Origin: Aliisedimentitalea scapharcae
GTDB lineage: Bacteria; Pseudomonadota; Alphaproteobacteria; Rhodobacterales; Rhodobacteraceae
Reading direction: 5' to 3'
DNA length: 64,000 nucleotides
Assembly: GCF_045277565.1 (NCBI RefSeq)
Contig: NZ_CP123584.1
Location: 3,844,001-3,908,000 of the forward strand
In this document: piece by piece, positions 43,445 to 52,234 of the stretch
Layout: each line of letters begins with the position of its first letter
Position numbering within the stretch: position 1 is the first letter of the stretch
Position numbers and translations under genes: made by a program
The notes under the pieces: model-generated
What the model was told of the DNA's origin: nothing
Seen by the model: only the letters and a program-made list of their open reading frames with translations
Database searches by the model: none

Positions 43445-44167
43445 TCAATTGGATTTATGACGATAGTGATACTGTCCCACGCAGGTCATCCCCAGGGAAG
43501 TGTAAAGCCCATTGGCCCCATCGTTACGTTTCGTACAAATCACCGACAGTGTCTGTGCGCCATTGTCCACAGCCCAAATGGCCGCCTGACGCATCATCCA
43601 GGCCCCCATGCCCTGTCGGCGTTGATGCGGCAGGATTTCCAGAGCGTGCACCATCGCAATATCGCCATGAATGGCGCAAAACCCGGTCCCCGCCGGTTTG
43701 TCACGATGACGCCCCAGCAACGCGATCTTGGGGCCCTGGGCACGGTCCATGATTGCCTGACGTTCAGCGCCGATACCACCGCTGTTCCAGATTTCCCGAC
43801 AGATCTGCAACGGCTCCCAGACCGCAAAGGTCGTGACCCGCGGAATCACGACATCGGTCAGCTGAGCGGCTGGGCAGGCCCAGATATTGACCGGATCAAG
43901 AACCGCATACCCCAGCGTCTCCAACTGTGTGTCAAACCCATCCTGACCGTCGCGGATCATGAACTTTGGGGATTGCCCCATGTCCCGCATGGCCTGTTCG
44001 GCCTCGGCAATCTCCTGGTCGCTCGCCTGTTCAGCCTCAAGCGTTGCCGCCGATACCCGTGAACCACCGCCCTGCCCTTCACGCAGGCGAAACGGGCCTG
44101 ACATTGAAAACCCGGCTGCGGGCCATGTGGCATCTACCACTTCGTAATAACGCGGATCGGTGGTCAC
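43445..44167 (-). CDS. GNAT-family N-acetyltransferase
   Basis: The 240-residue protein has the GNAT acetyl-CoA site LEILPHQRRQGMGAWMMRQA (Q/RxxGxG/A pattern) and a following NGLYTSLGM motif near the C-terminus. The N-terminal half is a second, degenerate GNAT-like region. The acceptor is unknown. It overlaps the CinA-like gene by ATGA and is 11 bp from the AhpD-like gene. Confidence 0.88.
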   Translation of the reverse strand: MTTDPRYYEVVDATWPAAGFSMSGPFRLREGQGGGSRVSAATLEAEQASDQEIAEAEQAMRDMGQSPKFMIRDGQDGFDTQLETLGYAVLDPVNIWACPAAQLTDVVIPRVTTFAVWEPLQICREIWNSGGIGAERQAIMDRAQGPKIALLGRHRDKPAGTGFCAIHGDIAMVHALEILPHQRRQGMGAWMMRQAAIWAVDNGAQTLSVICTKRNDGANGLYTSLGMTCVGQYHYRHKSN

Positions 44168-44931
44168 TGGTCGATCTCCTTGGCCAATTGGGTCATGGCG
44201 GCATCAATGCGGGTCCCATCCGTGCCGCGCACGACGATGTTCGCCCCATAGGCCCCGTCTTTCTGGAACGGGTAGCACCCAATGGAAAGGTCCGAAAACG
44301 TCGCGGCCAGCGCCGAAAGCGTTGCAGCAATATCCCCTTCGCCCCGCATCACGCGCAGCGTCTGGGACAGCACCGGTTGCCCCCCGGCCAATCCCGGCAA
44401 CACACTGGCCACCATGGCCTGAAACACAGACGGCACTCCGGCCATGACATGCACATTGGCGATGGTGAACCCCGGAGCCGCCGAAACCGGGTTGTCGATC
44501 AGCGCTGCACCATCCGGAATACGCGCCATACGCAGGCGGGCTTCGTTCAGCTCGGTCCCCATGGTGTCGTAATGGGCCTGAAGGATCGCGCGCGCATCGT
44601 CACGCACGTCAAGACGCGCATCAAAAGCCTGGGCAATACAATCGGCGGTAATGTCGTCATGGGTCGGCCCGATACCGCCGCTGGTAAAGACATGATTGTA
44701 TCCCTGCGACAAGGCCCGCGTCGCCGCAATGATCGCCGCTGCGTCATCGCTGACAATCCGGACTTCCTTTAACTCGATACCGTGTTTGGTCAATTCGCCA
44801 GCCAAAAAATGCATATTGGCATCCCGGGTGCGCCCCGACAGGATTTCGTCGCCAATAACCAACATGGCTGCGGTCGGGTTTGTCTCCGTCGGGTTTGTCA
44901 TCATCGGGTTTGTCATCATCGCGTTTGTCAT
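44164..44931 (-). CDS. CinA-like molybdopterin-binding-domain protein (competence/damage-inducible protein A family)
   Basis: The 255-residue protein is the N-terminal MoCF_biosynth module of CinA: IGDEILSGRTRDANM and TSGGIGPTHDDITA, where family members bind pterin or nucleotide-like ligands; the C-terminal NMN-deamidase domain is absent. The first 20 residues are an unusual repeat (MTNAMMTNPMMTNPTETNPT) encoded by 15-bp tandem units. Any of several ATGs could be the start, the core beginning at about AAMLVIGDE. The stop overlaps the GNAT gene. Confidence 0.9.
   Translation of the reverse strand: MTNAMMTNPMMTNPTETNPTAAMLVIGDEILSGRTRDANMHFLAGELTKHGIELKEVRIVSDDAAAIIAATRALSQGYNHVFTSGGIGPTHDDITADCIAQAFDARLDVRDDARAILQAHYDTMGTELNEARLRMARIPDGAALIDNPVSAAPGFTIANVHVMAGVPSVFQAMVASVLPGLAGGQPVLSQTLRVMRGEGDIAATLSALAATFSDLSIGCYPFQKDGAYGANIVVRGTDGTRIDAAMTQLAKEIDQ
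44876..44931. repeat. 15-bp tandem repeat at the 5' end of the cinA-like gene
   Basis: GGGTTTGTCWCCRTC-like units occupy 44876-44890 (variant GGGTTTGTCTCCGTC), 44891-44905 and 44906-44920 (both GGGTTTGTCATCATC), plus a partial GCGTTTGTCAT (44921-44931). Each unit encodes five residues (MTNPM type) on the minus strand and brings in-frame ATGs. Confidence 0.85.
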
Positions 44932-44993
44932 GGCAAAACTCCATTCAAATGCAGGTCTTGAACCCGCGTTTCAGCAGGTATAGGCCAGTGCAC

Positions 44994-45695
44994 ATGCGCT
45001 TTGAAACCCCTCTTGTCCCCGCCCGGCTGATCCGCCGCTATAAACGGTTTCTGGCCGATTGCACGCTGGAAGACGGGCGAGAGATCACCGCCCATTGTGC
45101 CAATCCCGGATCCATGATGGGGCTGGCCGCGCCGCACACCAAAGTATGGCTGGAACCCAATGACGACCCCAAGAAGAAGCTGAAATTCGGCTGGCGGCTG
45201 GTGGATCACGAAAACGGTCATTTTACCGGGGTCGATACATCCGTGCCCAACCGGGCACTCAAAGCTGCGTTGGAGGCGCGCCAAATTCCGACATTGGCCG
45301 CCTATTCCCATGTGCGGGCCGAGGTCAAATACGGAGAGAACAGCCGGATCGACTTTCTGCTGAGCGCTGATGGCCTGCCTGATTGTTATGTCGAAGTCAA
45401 AAGCGTCACCCTGTCGCGACAACCCGGTCTGGCCGAATTTCCCGACAGCGTCACCGCGCGCGGCACCAAACACCTGGGCGAATTGGCGGCCATGGTGGAC
45501 CAGGGCCACAGGGCCATGATGCTGTATCTGGTGCAGCGCACGGACTGCGAGCGCTTTGCTCTGGCTGCAGATATCGACCCGGCCTATGCGCAGGCGTTTG
45601 ACACCGCGGCCTCCCACGGCGTCGAACGTTTGATCCACACCACCCGCATAACCCCCGAGGGTGTCGAGGTCGGTCCGGAACTGCCTGCGGCCTGA
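44994..45695 (+). CDS. sfsA: DNA/RNA nuclease SfsA (sugar fermentation stimulation protein A)
   Basis: The 233-residue protein shows the SfsA pattern: RRYKRFLADC near the start, ITAHCANPGSMMGL, SRIDFLL, and YVEVKSVTL near residue 135, the last resembling a PD-(D/E)xK nuclease core (D..EVK). SfsA proteins bind DNA and have been proposed as nucleases; the physiological role is unclear. Divergent from the cinA-like gene. Confidence 0.95.
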   Translation: MRFETPLVPARLIRRYKRFLADCTLEDGREITAHCANPGSMMGLAAPHTKVWLEPNDDPKKKLKFGWRLVDHENGHFTGVDTSVPNRALKAALEARQIPTLAAYSHVRAEVKYGENSRIDFLLSADGLPDCYVEVKSVTLSRQPGLAEFPDSVTARGTKHLGELAAMVDQGHRAMMLYLVQRTDCERFALAADIDPAYAQAFDTAASHGVERLIHTTRITPEGVEVGPELPAA

Positions 45696-45797
45696 CTTCG
45701 CGCAGGCATCACCCCCTCTGGCCCTTTTGATCAAGACGTCTTACATATGGCCCGAAACACAACGCGAGCTTGACCCCCCGTGATCTTGACCCCAGTG

Positions 45798-46622
45798 ATG
45801 GAGCGCATCTTGAAAAAAGCAGACCGTGGCCGCATGACCAAGGACGGCATCCGTATTTACGAGCAGGCCGATTTTGAAGGCATGCATGTGGCGGGTGCCC
45901 TGGCGGCACAAATCCTGGATGACATTGCGCCACATGTGTTTGTCGGACAGACCACGGGTGAAATCGACCGGATCATCACCCAGATGGTCGACGATGCCGG
46001 TGCGACATCTGCCACCATCGGCTATAAAGGCTATCAACACGGCAGCTGCATTTCGCTCAACCATGTGGTTTGCCACGGCATTCCCGGCGATAAAAAGCTG
46101 AAGGATGGAGACATTCTGAACATCGACGTCACCGTGATTGTCGATGGCTGGTTCGGCGATACCAGCCGCATGTATGTGGCGGGAAAACTGCCGCGCAAAG
46201 CCGAACGGCTGATTCAGATCACCCATGATGCGCTGATGAAGGGCATCGAGGTGGTCAAGCCGGGCAACACCTTTGGCGACATTGGCCATGCGATCCAGGC
46301 CTATGTCGAATCGCATCGCATGAGCGTTGTCCGCGATTTCTGCGGCCACGGACTGGGACGGGTGTTCCATGCGCCTCCCAATGTTCTACATTATGGCCGT
46401 CCGGGCACCGGTCCGGTTCTGGAAGAAGGCATGTTCTTTACCATCGAACCGATGGTGAACCTGGGCCGTCCGGAAACCAAGGTCCTGGCCGACGACTGGA
46501 CCGCCGTCACCCGCGACAAGTCTCTGTCAGCGCAGTTTGAACATTCGGTTGGCGTCACAAGCGATGGTGTGGAGATCTTTACCCTGTCTCCAGGCGGGCG
46601 ATTTCATCCGACATATGGGTGA
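45798..46622 (+). CDS. map: Methionine aminopeptidase type I
   Basis: The 274-residue enzyme has the dinuclear metal-site motifs: NIDVTVIVDGWFGDTSRM (two Asp), CGHGLGRVFH (His), FTIEPMV (Glu) and FEHSVGVT (Glu). It removes N-terminal methionine from nascent proteins. The ATG at 45798 is my choice; a GTG at 45780 is equally open. The region holds a local duplication of CTTGACCCC-GTGAT (45769-45784 and 45785-45799), which blurs the start. A dispersed repeat follows. Confidence 0.95.
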   Translation: MERILKKADRGRMTKDGIRIYEQADFEGMHVAGALAAQILDDIAPHVFVGQTTGEIDRIITQMVDDAGATSATIGYKGYQHGSCISLNHVVCHGIPGDKKLKDGDILNIDVTVIVDGWFGDTSRMYVAGKLPRKAERLIQITHDALMKGIEVVKPGNTFGDIGHAIQAYVESHRMSVVRDFCGHGLGRVFHAPPNVLHYGRPGTGPVLEEGMFFTIEPMVNLGRPETKVLADDWTAVTRDKSLSAQFEHSVGVTSDGVEIFTLSPGGRFHPTYG

Positions 46623-46638
46623 AATCGGATTGAGATCG

Positions 46639-46687
46639 CCGGGGGCGCTGCCCCCGGACCCCCGAGGTATTTTTGACCAGAAAGAAG
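46639..46687. repeat. Dispersed intergenic repeat, copy 2, with hairpin
   Basis: CCGGGGGC-GCT-GCCCCCGG (46639-46657) is a perfect hairpin followed by ACCCCCGAGG and TATTTTTGACCAGAAAGAAG. The last part resembles 36970-36987. It lies between convergent map and the HAD gene and could act as a terminator for map, with TATTTTT after the stem. Confidence 0.6.
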
Positions 46688-46701
46688 CAGGAGACGTGGC
46701 G

Positions 46702-47361
46702 TTAAAGTCCGATGAGGCGCGCAACGTCTGACATGTCCCGGATCACTTCGGCCCCTTGGTCGCTGAGTGTTTCGGCCGGCGTGATCGCAGCATAGCCGAG
46801 GCACCGCATCCCCGCGCGTGCCGCGGCCAGAGCGCCGGTCGGGCTGTCTTCGATCACCAGGCAGTCCCGCGCCTGAACATTGAAATGACTGGCCGCCGCA
46901 AGAAACAGGCCTGGGTCCGGCTTGGACATGCCCAGCGCATGAGCCGAGAACATAGCGTGATGGAACCGCTGCCACAGACCATTCTGTCCCAGGGTGATCT
47001 GCATCTTGTGCTCGCTGCCATTGGACGCCACGCATGTCGGTATACCGGCCCGGTCCAAGGTCTGAAGCAACTCTGGAATACCGGGGATCAGATCGACGCC
47101 GTTTTCCAGTGCCGCATAAGTTTCCTGATAGACTTCGTCGATCCAACCGTCGTGCAAGTCGGCACCAAGGTTTCTGGCCTTGTCCATCACCCCGGTCATT
47201 GTCGAGCCAACAAACAGGGACATGCTGCCAGCCAGATCAAGGTTCAGACCATACCGCGCCAAATTGTCAACAAGCGCCTGATTTGAAATGGTTTCGCTAT
47301 CGACCAGCACCCCGTCACAGTCAAAGATCACCAGCGCAGGGGTCGGGGTGGTTTGTGGCAT
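46702..47361 (-). CDS. HAD-superfamily hydrolase (phosphoglycolate-phosphatase/beta-phosphoglucomutase-like)
   Basis: The 219-residue protein has HAD motif I FDCDGVLVDSE, motif II ASNG, motif III lysine in MSKPDPG and motif IV VIEDSPTGALAA. The helical cap type matches the GphB/YieH subgroup that hydrolyses small sugar or nucleotide phosphates. The start at 47361 fits the motif position; an open extension runs to 47409. It is separated from rsmD by about 100 bp. Confidence 0.93.
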   Translation of the reverse strand: MPQTTPTPALVIFDCDGVLVDSETISNQALVDNLARYGLNLDLAGSMSLFVGSTMTGVMDKARNLGADLHDGWIDEVYQETYAALENGVDLIPGIPELLQTLDRAGIPTCVASNGSEHKMQITLGQNGLWQRFHHAMFSAHALGMSKPDPGLFLAAASHFNVQARDCLVIEDSPTGALAAARAGMRCLGYAAITPAETLSDQGAEVIRDMSDVARLIGL

Positions 47362-47461
47362 CGCGGGGGTGTCCTGAAGATGGGGTGATCGAAAAACCCA
47401 GCATGACATCAGCCCTGGTCAGACGCAAACCCCGGATCGGCGGCCTGCCGCGCGCCACGTT

Positions 47462-48022
47462 TCAATCCGAAATAGTGCGCCACATCAGCGTGATATGGGT
47501 ATCGCCATATTTACGGCTGTCATGCGGTTCGAACCCTGGAGGGGCAACCATCGGTGCGTTTTCCTCCCATACCACCAACGCGTCATCGCCGATCCAGCCC
47601 CCTGTCATTGCCGCTTGCAGGGCTTTTTGCCCCATCCCTTTGCCATAGGGGGGATCAAGGAAGACCAGATCATAGGGCGCATCCGGATTCGGCCCCAGCC
47701 GGGTGGCATCCCTGCGGGCCAACTCTGTCTGATCACCAGCGCGACAGACGTCGATATTCTTGCGGATCAATCCGGTTGCAGCCCGCCCATCATCGACAAA
47801 AGTGACTGATTCTGCCCCCCGCGACAACGCTTCGAGTCCAAGCGCCCCGGTTCCGGCAAACAGATCCAGAACCCGGGCACCGGGAATGGCCCCCGTGTGC
47901 ATCAGCACGTTGAACAGGCTTTCGCGGACCCGGTCGGTGGTGGGACGCAGATGTGCACCTGCATCCCCCTTGCCCACCGAGGCCAACGCGCGGCCGCGGA
48001 ACTGACCGGCAATGATCCTCAC
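47462..48022 (-). CDS. rsmD: 16S rRNA (guanine-966-N2)-methyltransferase RsmD
   Basis: The 186-residue SAM-dependent methyltransferase begins MRIIAGQFRGR and has RPTTDRVRESLFN, VLDLFAGTGALGLEALSRGA (SAM site) and LVFLDPPYGKG (catalytic motif). It methylates G966 of 16S rRNA. It starts at GTG overlapping the stop of the ferredoxin reductase gene (GTGA), so the two are coupled. Confidence 0.96.
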   Translation of the reverse strand: MRIIAGQFRGRALASVGKGDAGAHLRPTTDRVRESLFNVLMHTGAIPGARVLDLFAGTGALGLEALSRGAESVTFVDDGRAATGLIRKNIDVCRAGDQTELARRDATRLGPNPDAPYDLVFLDPPYGKGMGQKALQAAMTGGWIGDDALVVWEENAPMVAPPGFEPHDSRKYGDTHITLMWRTISD

Positions 48023-49230
48023 GCGCGCAGGAGCGGCTTTAGGTCAGCCGAAGGGTCTGCGACCACGGTCTTGTCTGCGGTTTTACCAGTGTCGATCAGA
48101 CGTTTGGCCACCATATAGGCGCGCGGATCGTTCATCGCATCCACGGCGACCAGCTTGTCCCCGGTGTAATACCAGAACGAAACCGTCTGACCTTCGCCTT
48201 GACGGGTGATCACATTGTCATAGCCGGTGTTCAGCCCCGCGATCTGCAGTTTGACGTCATACTGATCCGACCAGAACCAGGGAGTTGCAACATAGTCCTT
48301 GTCAGCACCCAGCATGTTGGCGGCCACGATTTCAGCCTGGTCGATGGCGTTGGGCACGCTCTCCAGACGGATCCGACCGCCCTGATATGGGAAAGAAGCA
48401 CAATCGCCAGCTGCCCAGATCGACGCATCCGAGGTCCGCCCCCGAGAATCCGTCTGAATGCCGTTTTCCAGCGTGACGCCAGCCAGTTCTGCCAGCTGTG
48501 TGGCCGGCATAATACCGACACCAGCAATGACAAAATCCACATCCAGCTCAGACCCGTCGCTCAGAACGGCACCCGTGACTTTGCCATCTGTGCCAACCAG
48601 ATGGCCCAGCCCCACGCCTTCGCGGATGGTCACACCGCGGTCGCTGTGCAGCGCACGAAAGTAATCCGAGGTTTCAGGCGCGGCCACCCGCTGCAGAATG
48701 CGGTCAGCCATTTCCACCAACGTCACCTGCACGCCACGTTTGGCACACACGGCGGCCGCTTCCAGACCGATATAGCCGCCACCGACGATCAGCGCCCGGG
48801 CCCCTTCGGTCACGGCCGGGGCCATGGCATCGACATCCCCCAACCCGCGCACCACATGAACGCCGTTCAGATCGCCACCGATGGCTGCCGGCAGATGGCG
48901 CGGATCCGACCCGGTGGTCAGAGCCAGCTGATCATAGTTGATCACTTGGTCCCCGACGCTCACGGTTTTGGCAGCGGCGTCAATTGCGGTTACCGGCTGA
49001 CCCAGCTTCAGAGTGATGTTGTTGTCGTCATAAAAGCTTTGCGGACGGAGATAGAGACGCTCGACCTCCATTTCGCCCAGCAGATACGCCTTGGACAACG
49101 GTGGTCGCTGATAGGGCAGCGCCTGTTCGGCACCAATCAGGGTAATGTCTCCGTCAAATCCGTCTTTGCGCAGCTTGGCGACCAAAGAAGATCCTGCCTG
49201 CCCGGCTCCGATCACGACGATGTGGCTCAT
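48019..49230 (-). CDS. NAD(P)/FAD-dependent ferredoxin (rubredoxin) reductase
   Basis: The 403-residue flavoprotein has VVIGAGQAGSSLVAKLR at the start, YQRPPLSK, the second dinucleotide fold ALIVGGGYIGLEAAA, and IWAAGDCASFP near the C-terminus: a member of the putidaredoxin/rhodocoxin-reductase group. It passes electrons from NAD(P)H to a [2Fe-2S] ferredoxin or rubredoxin. No P450, dioxygenase or ferredoxin gene is adjacent. The start at 49230 follows GGGAGGCAAGAAGG. It diverges from the peroxiredoxin gene. Confidence 0.92.
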   Translation of the reverse strand: MSHIVVIGAGQAGSSLVAKLRKDGFDGDITLIGAEQALPYQRPPLSKAYLLGEMEVERLYLRPQSFYDDNNITLKLGQPVTAIDAAAKTVSVGDQVINYDQLALTTGSDPRHLPAAIGGDLNGVHVVRGLGDVDAMAPAVTEGARALIVGGGYIGLEAAAVCAKRGVQVTLVEMADRILQRVAAPETSDYFRALHSDRGVTIREGVGLGHLVGTDGKVTGAVLSDGSELDVDFVIAGVGIMPATQLAELAGVTLENGIQTDSRGRTSDASIWAAGDCASFPYQGGRIRLESVPNAIDQAEIVAANMLGADKDYVATPWFWSDQYDVKLQIAGLNTGYDNVITRQGEGQTVSFWYYTGDKLVAVDAMNDPRAYMVAKRLIDTGKTADKTVVADPSADLKPLLRA

Positions 49231-49325
49231 GTCCTTCTTGCCTCCCAACAAAAATGTGGTCACGGTTTCGCCGGACCCTATATGCGGCTTGTACCAAAAC
49301 GCAATTGTTAGAAGGACGACATGCG

Positions 49326-49811
49326 ATGATTTCTGTGGGAAACTCCCTTCCGGATGCCGAATTGACCGTAATGGGCAGCTCAGGCCCCGAGACGGTGCGG
49401 ATTTCGGAAAAGACCAGCGGTAGAAAGGTGGCGATTTTCGCGGTCCCAGGTGCATTTACCCCCACCTGTCATTCGGCACATGTACCCAGTTTCATCAGAA
49501 CCAAGGATCAATTTACCGCAAAGGGTGTGGACGAGATCATCTGTGTGTCGGTCAATGACCCCTTCGTCATGGCAACCTGGGGAGAGGTCACAGGCGCGAC
49601 AGCCGCCGGAATCACCATGTTGGCGGACGCCGGCAGCAGTTTTACCGAAGCACTGGGTATGCGATTCGACGCACCGCCTGCCGGATTGATCGGGCGGTCT
49701 CAGCGGTTTGCGATGCTGGTCGAGGACGGTGTCGTGACGGTGCTGAACATGGAGAAAGGCCCCGGTGTATGTGACCTGACCGCCGGAGAAGGCCTGTTGG
49801 ACGCGATGTAA
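49326..49811 (+). CDS. Peroxiredoxin (Prx5/AhpE-like, glutaredoxin/thioredoxin-dependent)
   Basis: The 161-residue protein has the peroxidatic motif PGAFTPTCH with C48 and a Prx5-type fold; a second cysteine (VCDLTAGEG) near the C-terminus may serve as resolving residue. It reduces hydroperoxides in the cytoplasm. The ATG at 49326 follows AGAAGGACGAC; the frame is open upstream to 49254. It diverges from the ferredoxin reductase. Confidence 0.94.
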   Translation: MISVGNSLPDAELTVMGSSGPETVRISEKTSGRKVAIFAVPGAFTPTCHSAHVPSFIRTKDQFTAKGVDEIICVSVNDPFVMATWGEVTGATAAGITMLADAGSSFTEALGMRFDAPPAGLIGRSQRFAMLVEDGVVTVLNMEKGPGVCDLTAGEGLLDAM

Positions 49812-49937
49812 CCGGGACCGGGGTACTCCCGCCCGTTTTCGATGACCCTGACGGGACACCGAAACCCGTTGGGCCGGGCCGCGCGCGGGGTTCCCCCACG
49901 CGCGGGACGCCCTGGTTCGCGGTCAAGGCACACGATC

Positions 49938-50231
49938 CTATCGCAGGCTGTCCATCTTGCGGGCCAGCTTGGCGTCCAGGGCGCTCAGCCCGTTTACGTC
50001 ATGGGTGGTCAAAACCACATCGACCCGATTGTAGACATTGCTCCATTCTGGGTGGTGGTCCCATTTCTCGGCCCAGATCGCCACTTTGGTCATCCAGGCG
50101 AATGCATCTACAAAACTCTTGAACTTGAACTGTTTCCAGAGCGCGTCCCGCCCATCAACCATGGCCCAGCCACTGTCAAAAAGTGGACCCAACAGGGGGC
50201 CACGGGTTTCTTCGCTTAGCCGTTCGGTCAT
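49938..50231 (-). CDS. phhB: Pterin-4a-carbinolamine dehydratase
   Basis: The 97-residue protein carries the PCD/DCoH signature AEKWDHHPEWSNVYNRV with the catalytic histidines and THDVNGLS. It recycles the 4a-carbinolamine of tetrahydropterins, a cofactor for aromatic hydroxylases, and can participate in molybdopterin-related pterin chemistry. The start overlaps the stop of the upstream acyltransferase-like gene (ATGA). Confidence 0.95.
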   Translation of the reverse strand: MTERLSEETRGPLLGPLFDSGWAMVDGRDALWKQFKFKSFVDAFAWMTKVAIWAEKWDHHPEWSNVYNRVDVVLTTHDVNGLSALDAKLARKMDSLR

Positions 50232-51415
50232 TCCTGTTCCTCCACTTGCGCTTTTCTGAACGGACCATAGTCGGTCAGGATTTCGATCTCTTCGCTGACC
50301 GCGGCGGATTCCGCACGCAGGTATTCAGCGATGGCATCGGCAAATCCGGCGTCCCCGACCCAGTGCAGGCTGTGTGTCTGGGTCGGCAGGTACCCGCGCG
50401 CCAGCTTGTGTTCACCTTGCGCACCCGCCTCAACACGGCCCAACCCCAATCGGATCGCCAAATCTATGGCCTGATAATAGCACAATTCAAAGTGCAGGAA
50501 GGGATGATGTTCAATGCACCCCCAATATCGGCCAAACAGCGTCTCGCGTCCGATGAAATTCAACGCCCCCGCCACGTATTCTCCGTTGCGGCGCGCCAGT
50601 ACCAGCGCCATATCGTCCGCCATCGTCTCCTGAGCCAGATCAAAGAAATCCCGACTCAGATAGGGCGAGCCCCATTTGCGTGCGCCCGTGTCCTGATAGA
50701 ACACCCAGAAAGCATCCCAATGTTCAGGGCGCAGATCAGCCCCGCTCAGCACCTGGATTTCACCACCAAACCCCTGTGCCTGGGCCCGTTCCTTGCGGAT
50801 GTTCTTGCGTTTGCGCGACGACAGGCTGGCCAGGAAATCGTCAAAGTGATCATAGCCGTCGTTTAGCCAGTGAAACTGTTGGCTGATCCGATCCATCAAC
50901 CCCATCTGCTGGCCGATCTCGGCCTCCTTGGGAGTGCAAAACGTGATGTGCAGCGAGGAGATACGGTTATCAGCAGCCAGTTGGACCGCACCCTGAACCA
51001 GAGCCGACTGGCCAATACCTTCGTACCCCGGACGCACCAGGAACCGCCGCCCTGTCGCCGGGGTAAAGGGCACGGCAATTTGCAGCTTGGGATAATATCG
51101 CCCCCCGGCCCGCTCATAGGCATGGGCCCAGGAATGATCAAAAATATATTCCCCCTGGCTGTGGCTTTTGGCGTACATGGGCGCGCAGGCGATCAGCATC
51201 CCGTCCAGATAGGCCGTCAGGTATTGTGGTTGCCAACCGGTGCCACGTCCCACGGATCCGCTGTTTTCCAACGCGCTCAGAAAACGATGGGTTGTGAACG
51301 GATCAAACGGACGCCCGCCATCGACGGTTTCGGGACAGGCGCAGGCATCCCATTCATCGGCCGGGATCTGATCCAGCGATCCCAGTATCTGAATTTCGAT
51401 CTGCGCCTGATCCAT
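50228..51415 (-). CDS. DUF482 / COG3146 GNAT-like protein (peptidoglycan-bridge FemAB-like fold)
   Basis: The 395-residue protein matches the DUF482 family: MYAKSHSQGEYIFDHSWA near residue 80, LSSRKRKNIRKERA, YQDTGARKWGSPYLSR and GAQGEHKLARGYLP. These are uncharacterised acyl or aminoacyl transferase-like proteins of the GNAT superfamily. The ATG at 51415 follows AGGGGCGG; an ATG at 51436 is possible. It overlaps phhB and sits in a run with RidA and GDPD genes. Confidence 0.9.
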   Translation of the reverse strand: MDQAQIEIQILGSLDQIPADEWDACACPETVDGGRPFDPFTTHRFLSALENSGSVGRGTGWQPQYLTAYLDGMLIACAPMYAKSHSQGEYIFDHSWAHAYERAGGRYYPKLQIAVPFTPATGRRFLVRPGYEGIGQSALVQGAVQLAADNRISSLHITFCTPKEAEIGQQMGLMDRISQQFHWLNDGYDHFDDFLASLSSRKRKNIRKERAQAQGFGGEIQVLSGADLRPEHWDAFWVFYQDTGARKWGSPYLSRDFFDLAQETMADDMALVLARRNGEYVAGALNFIGRETLFGRYWGCIEHHPFLHFELCYYQAIDLAIRLGLGRVEAGAQGEHKLARGYLPTQTHSLHWVGDAGFADAIAEYLRAESAAVSEEIEILTDYGPFRKAQVEEQE

Positions 51416-51463
51416 GTCCGCCCCTATGTGTTCCAAGAGTATCTGGGACCAATGCGGTCGGGA

Positions 51464-52234
51464 TCAAGGGTGCTGTTGGGGCACATAGCCCTCAAATGTG
51501 ATATTGTCGGCCCGTTGGCGCGCTGTGGCTTCGGCCGCAGAGGATTTGACTGTCCAGCACAGAATCGGCACACCGGCCCCGCGCAAGGTTTGAACCCGTT
51601 CGCGGTCCAGATCCTCGACCTCGTGACTGATAAAACAGGCCCCGACCCGGTCGAAATCCGGGATCTGACGCAGATGATCACAGACCTCGGGTGACAGCGG
51701 CCAATCGCCGGGGATATAGGCGCTGGTGACGATGCCGCGTGGCACATCCGGCAGCAGTTCGGCCATACATGCGACGCTGTGCGGGTTGAATGACATGACG
51801 GCCACATCCCCGTCATAGCCGCGCAGCGCGGCGGCTGTAGCGGCCTCCAGCGGGCCCACATCGGACCCCATGGCCCCATCCTGATCCTTAAGCTCGACCA
51901 GCAGGGGTACCTGACCAGAAACCAGCTCCAGCACTTCGTCAAAGCTGGGAATGCCTTCGCCGTCACCGCCAGAAAGGGCAATGCGCGCGGCCTGTTCAGC
52001 CGTATGTTGGCGGATCACCCCATCAGCACCTGTCAGACGCCCCAGACCATAGTCATGAAAGACCATGGCCTGGTTGTCTGCAGTCAGCTGCAAATCAATC
52101 TCGATTCCATAGCCAGCCGCGATCGCCGCGCGGATGGCCGCGCGACTGTTTTCAGGTCGCCCCTGCGCCACATCATGAAAGGCGCGATGCGCGATCGGAG
52201 CCGCCAGAAAAGACGCAGGGAGAACCTGGGTCAT
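51464..52234 (-). CDS. Glycerophosphodiester phosphodiesterase family protein
   Basis: The 256-residue protein has the GDPD motifs IAHRAFHDVAQGRPENS (catalytic His, Arg), IEIDLQLTAD (Glu, Asp) and VFHD (second His) of a TIM-barrel phosphodiesterase. It releases glycerol 3-phosphate from glycerophosphodiesters; there is no signal peptide, so it acts in the cytoplasm. It overlaps the RidA-like gene by ATGA and is followed by the DUF482 gene. Confidence 0.93.
   Translation of the reverse strand: MTQVLPASFLAAPIAHRAFHDVAQGRPENSRAAIRAAIAAGYGIEIDLQLTADNQAMVFHDYGLGRLTGADGVIRQHTAEQAARIALSGGDGEGIPSFDEVLELVSGQVPLLVELKDQDGAMGSDVGPLEAATAAALRGYDGDVAVMSFNPHSVACMAELLPDVPRGIVTSAYIPGDWPLSPEVCDHLRQIPDFDRVGACFISHEVEDLDRERVQTLRGAGVPILCWTVKSSAAEATARQRADNITFEGYVPQQHP

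Noticed and set aside
45769..45799. Tandem copy CTTGACCCC-GTGAT at the map start considered as a regulatory direct repeat
   Set aside because: It reads more simply as a small local duplication at the start codon; there is no second instance elsewhere in the window.
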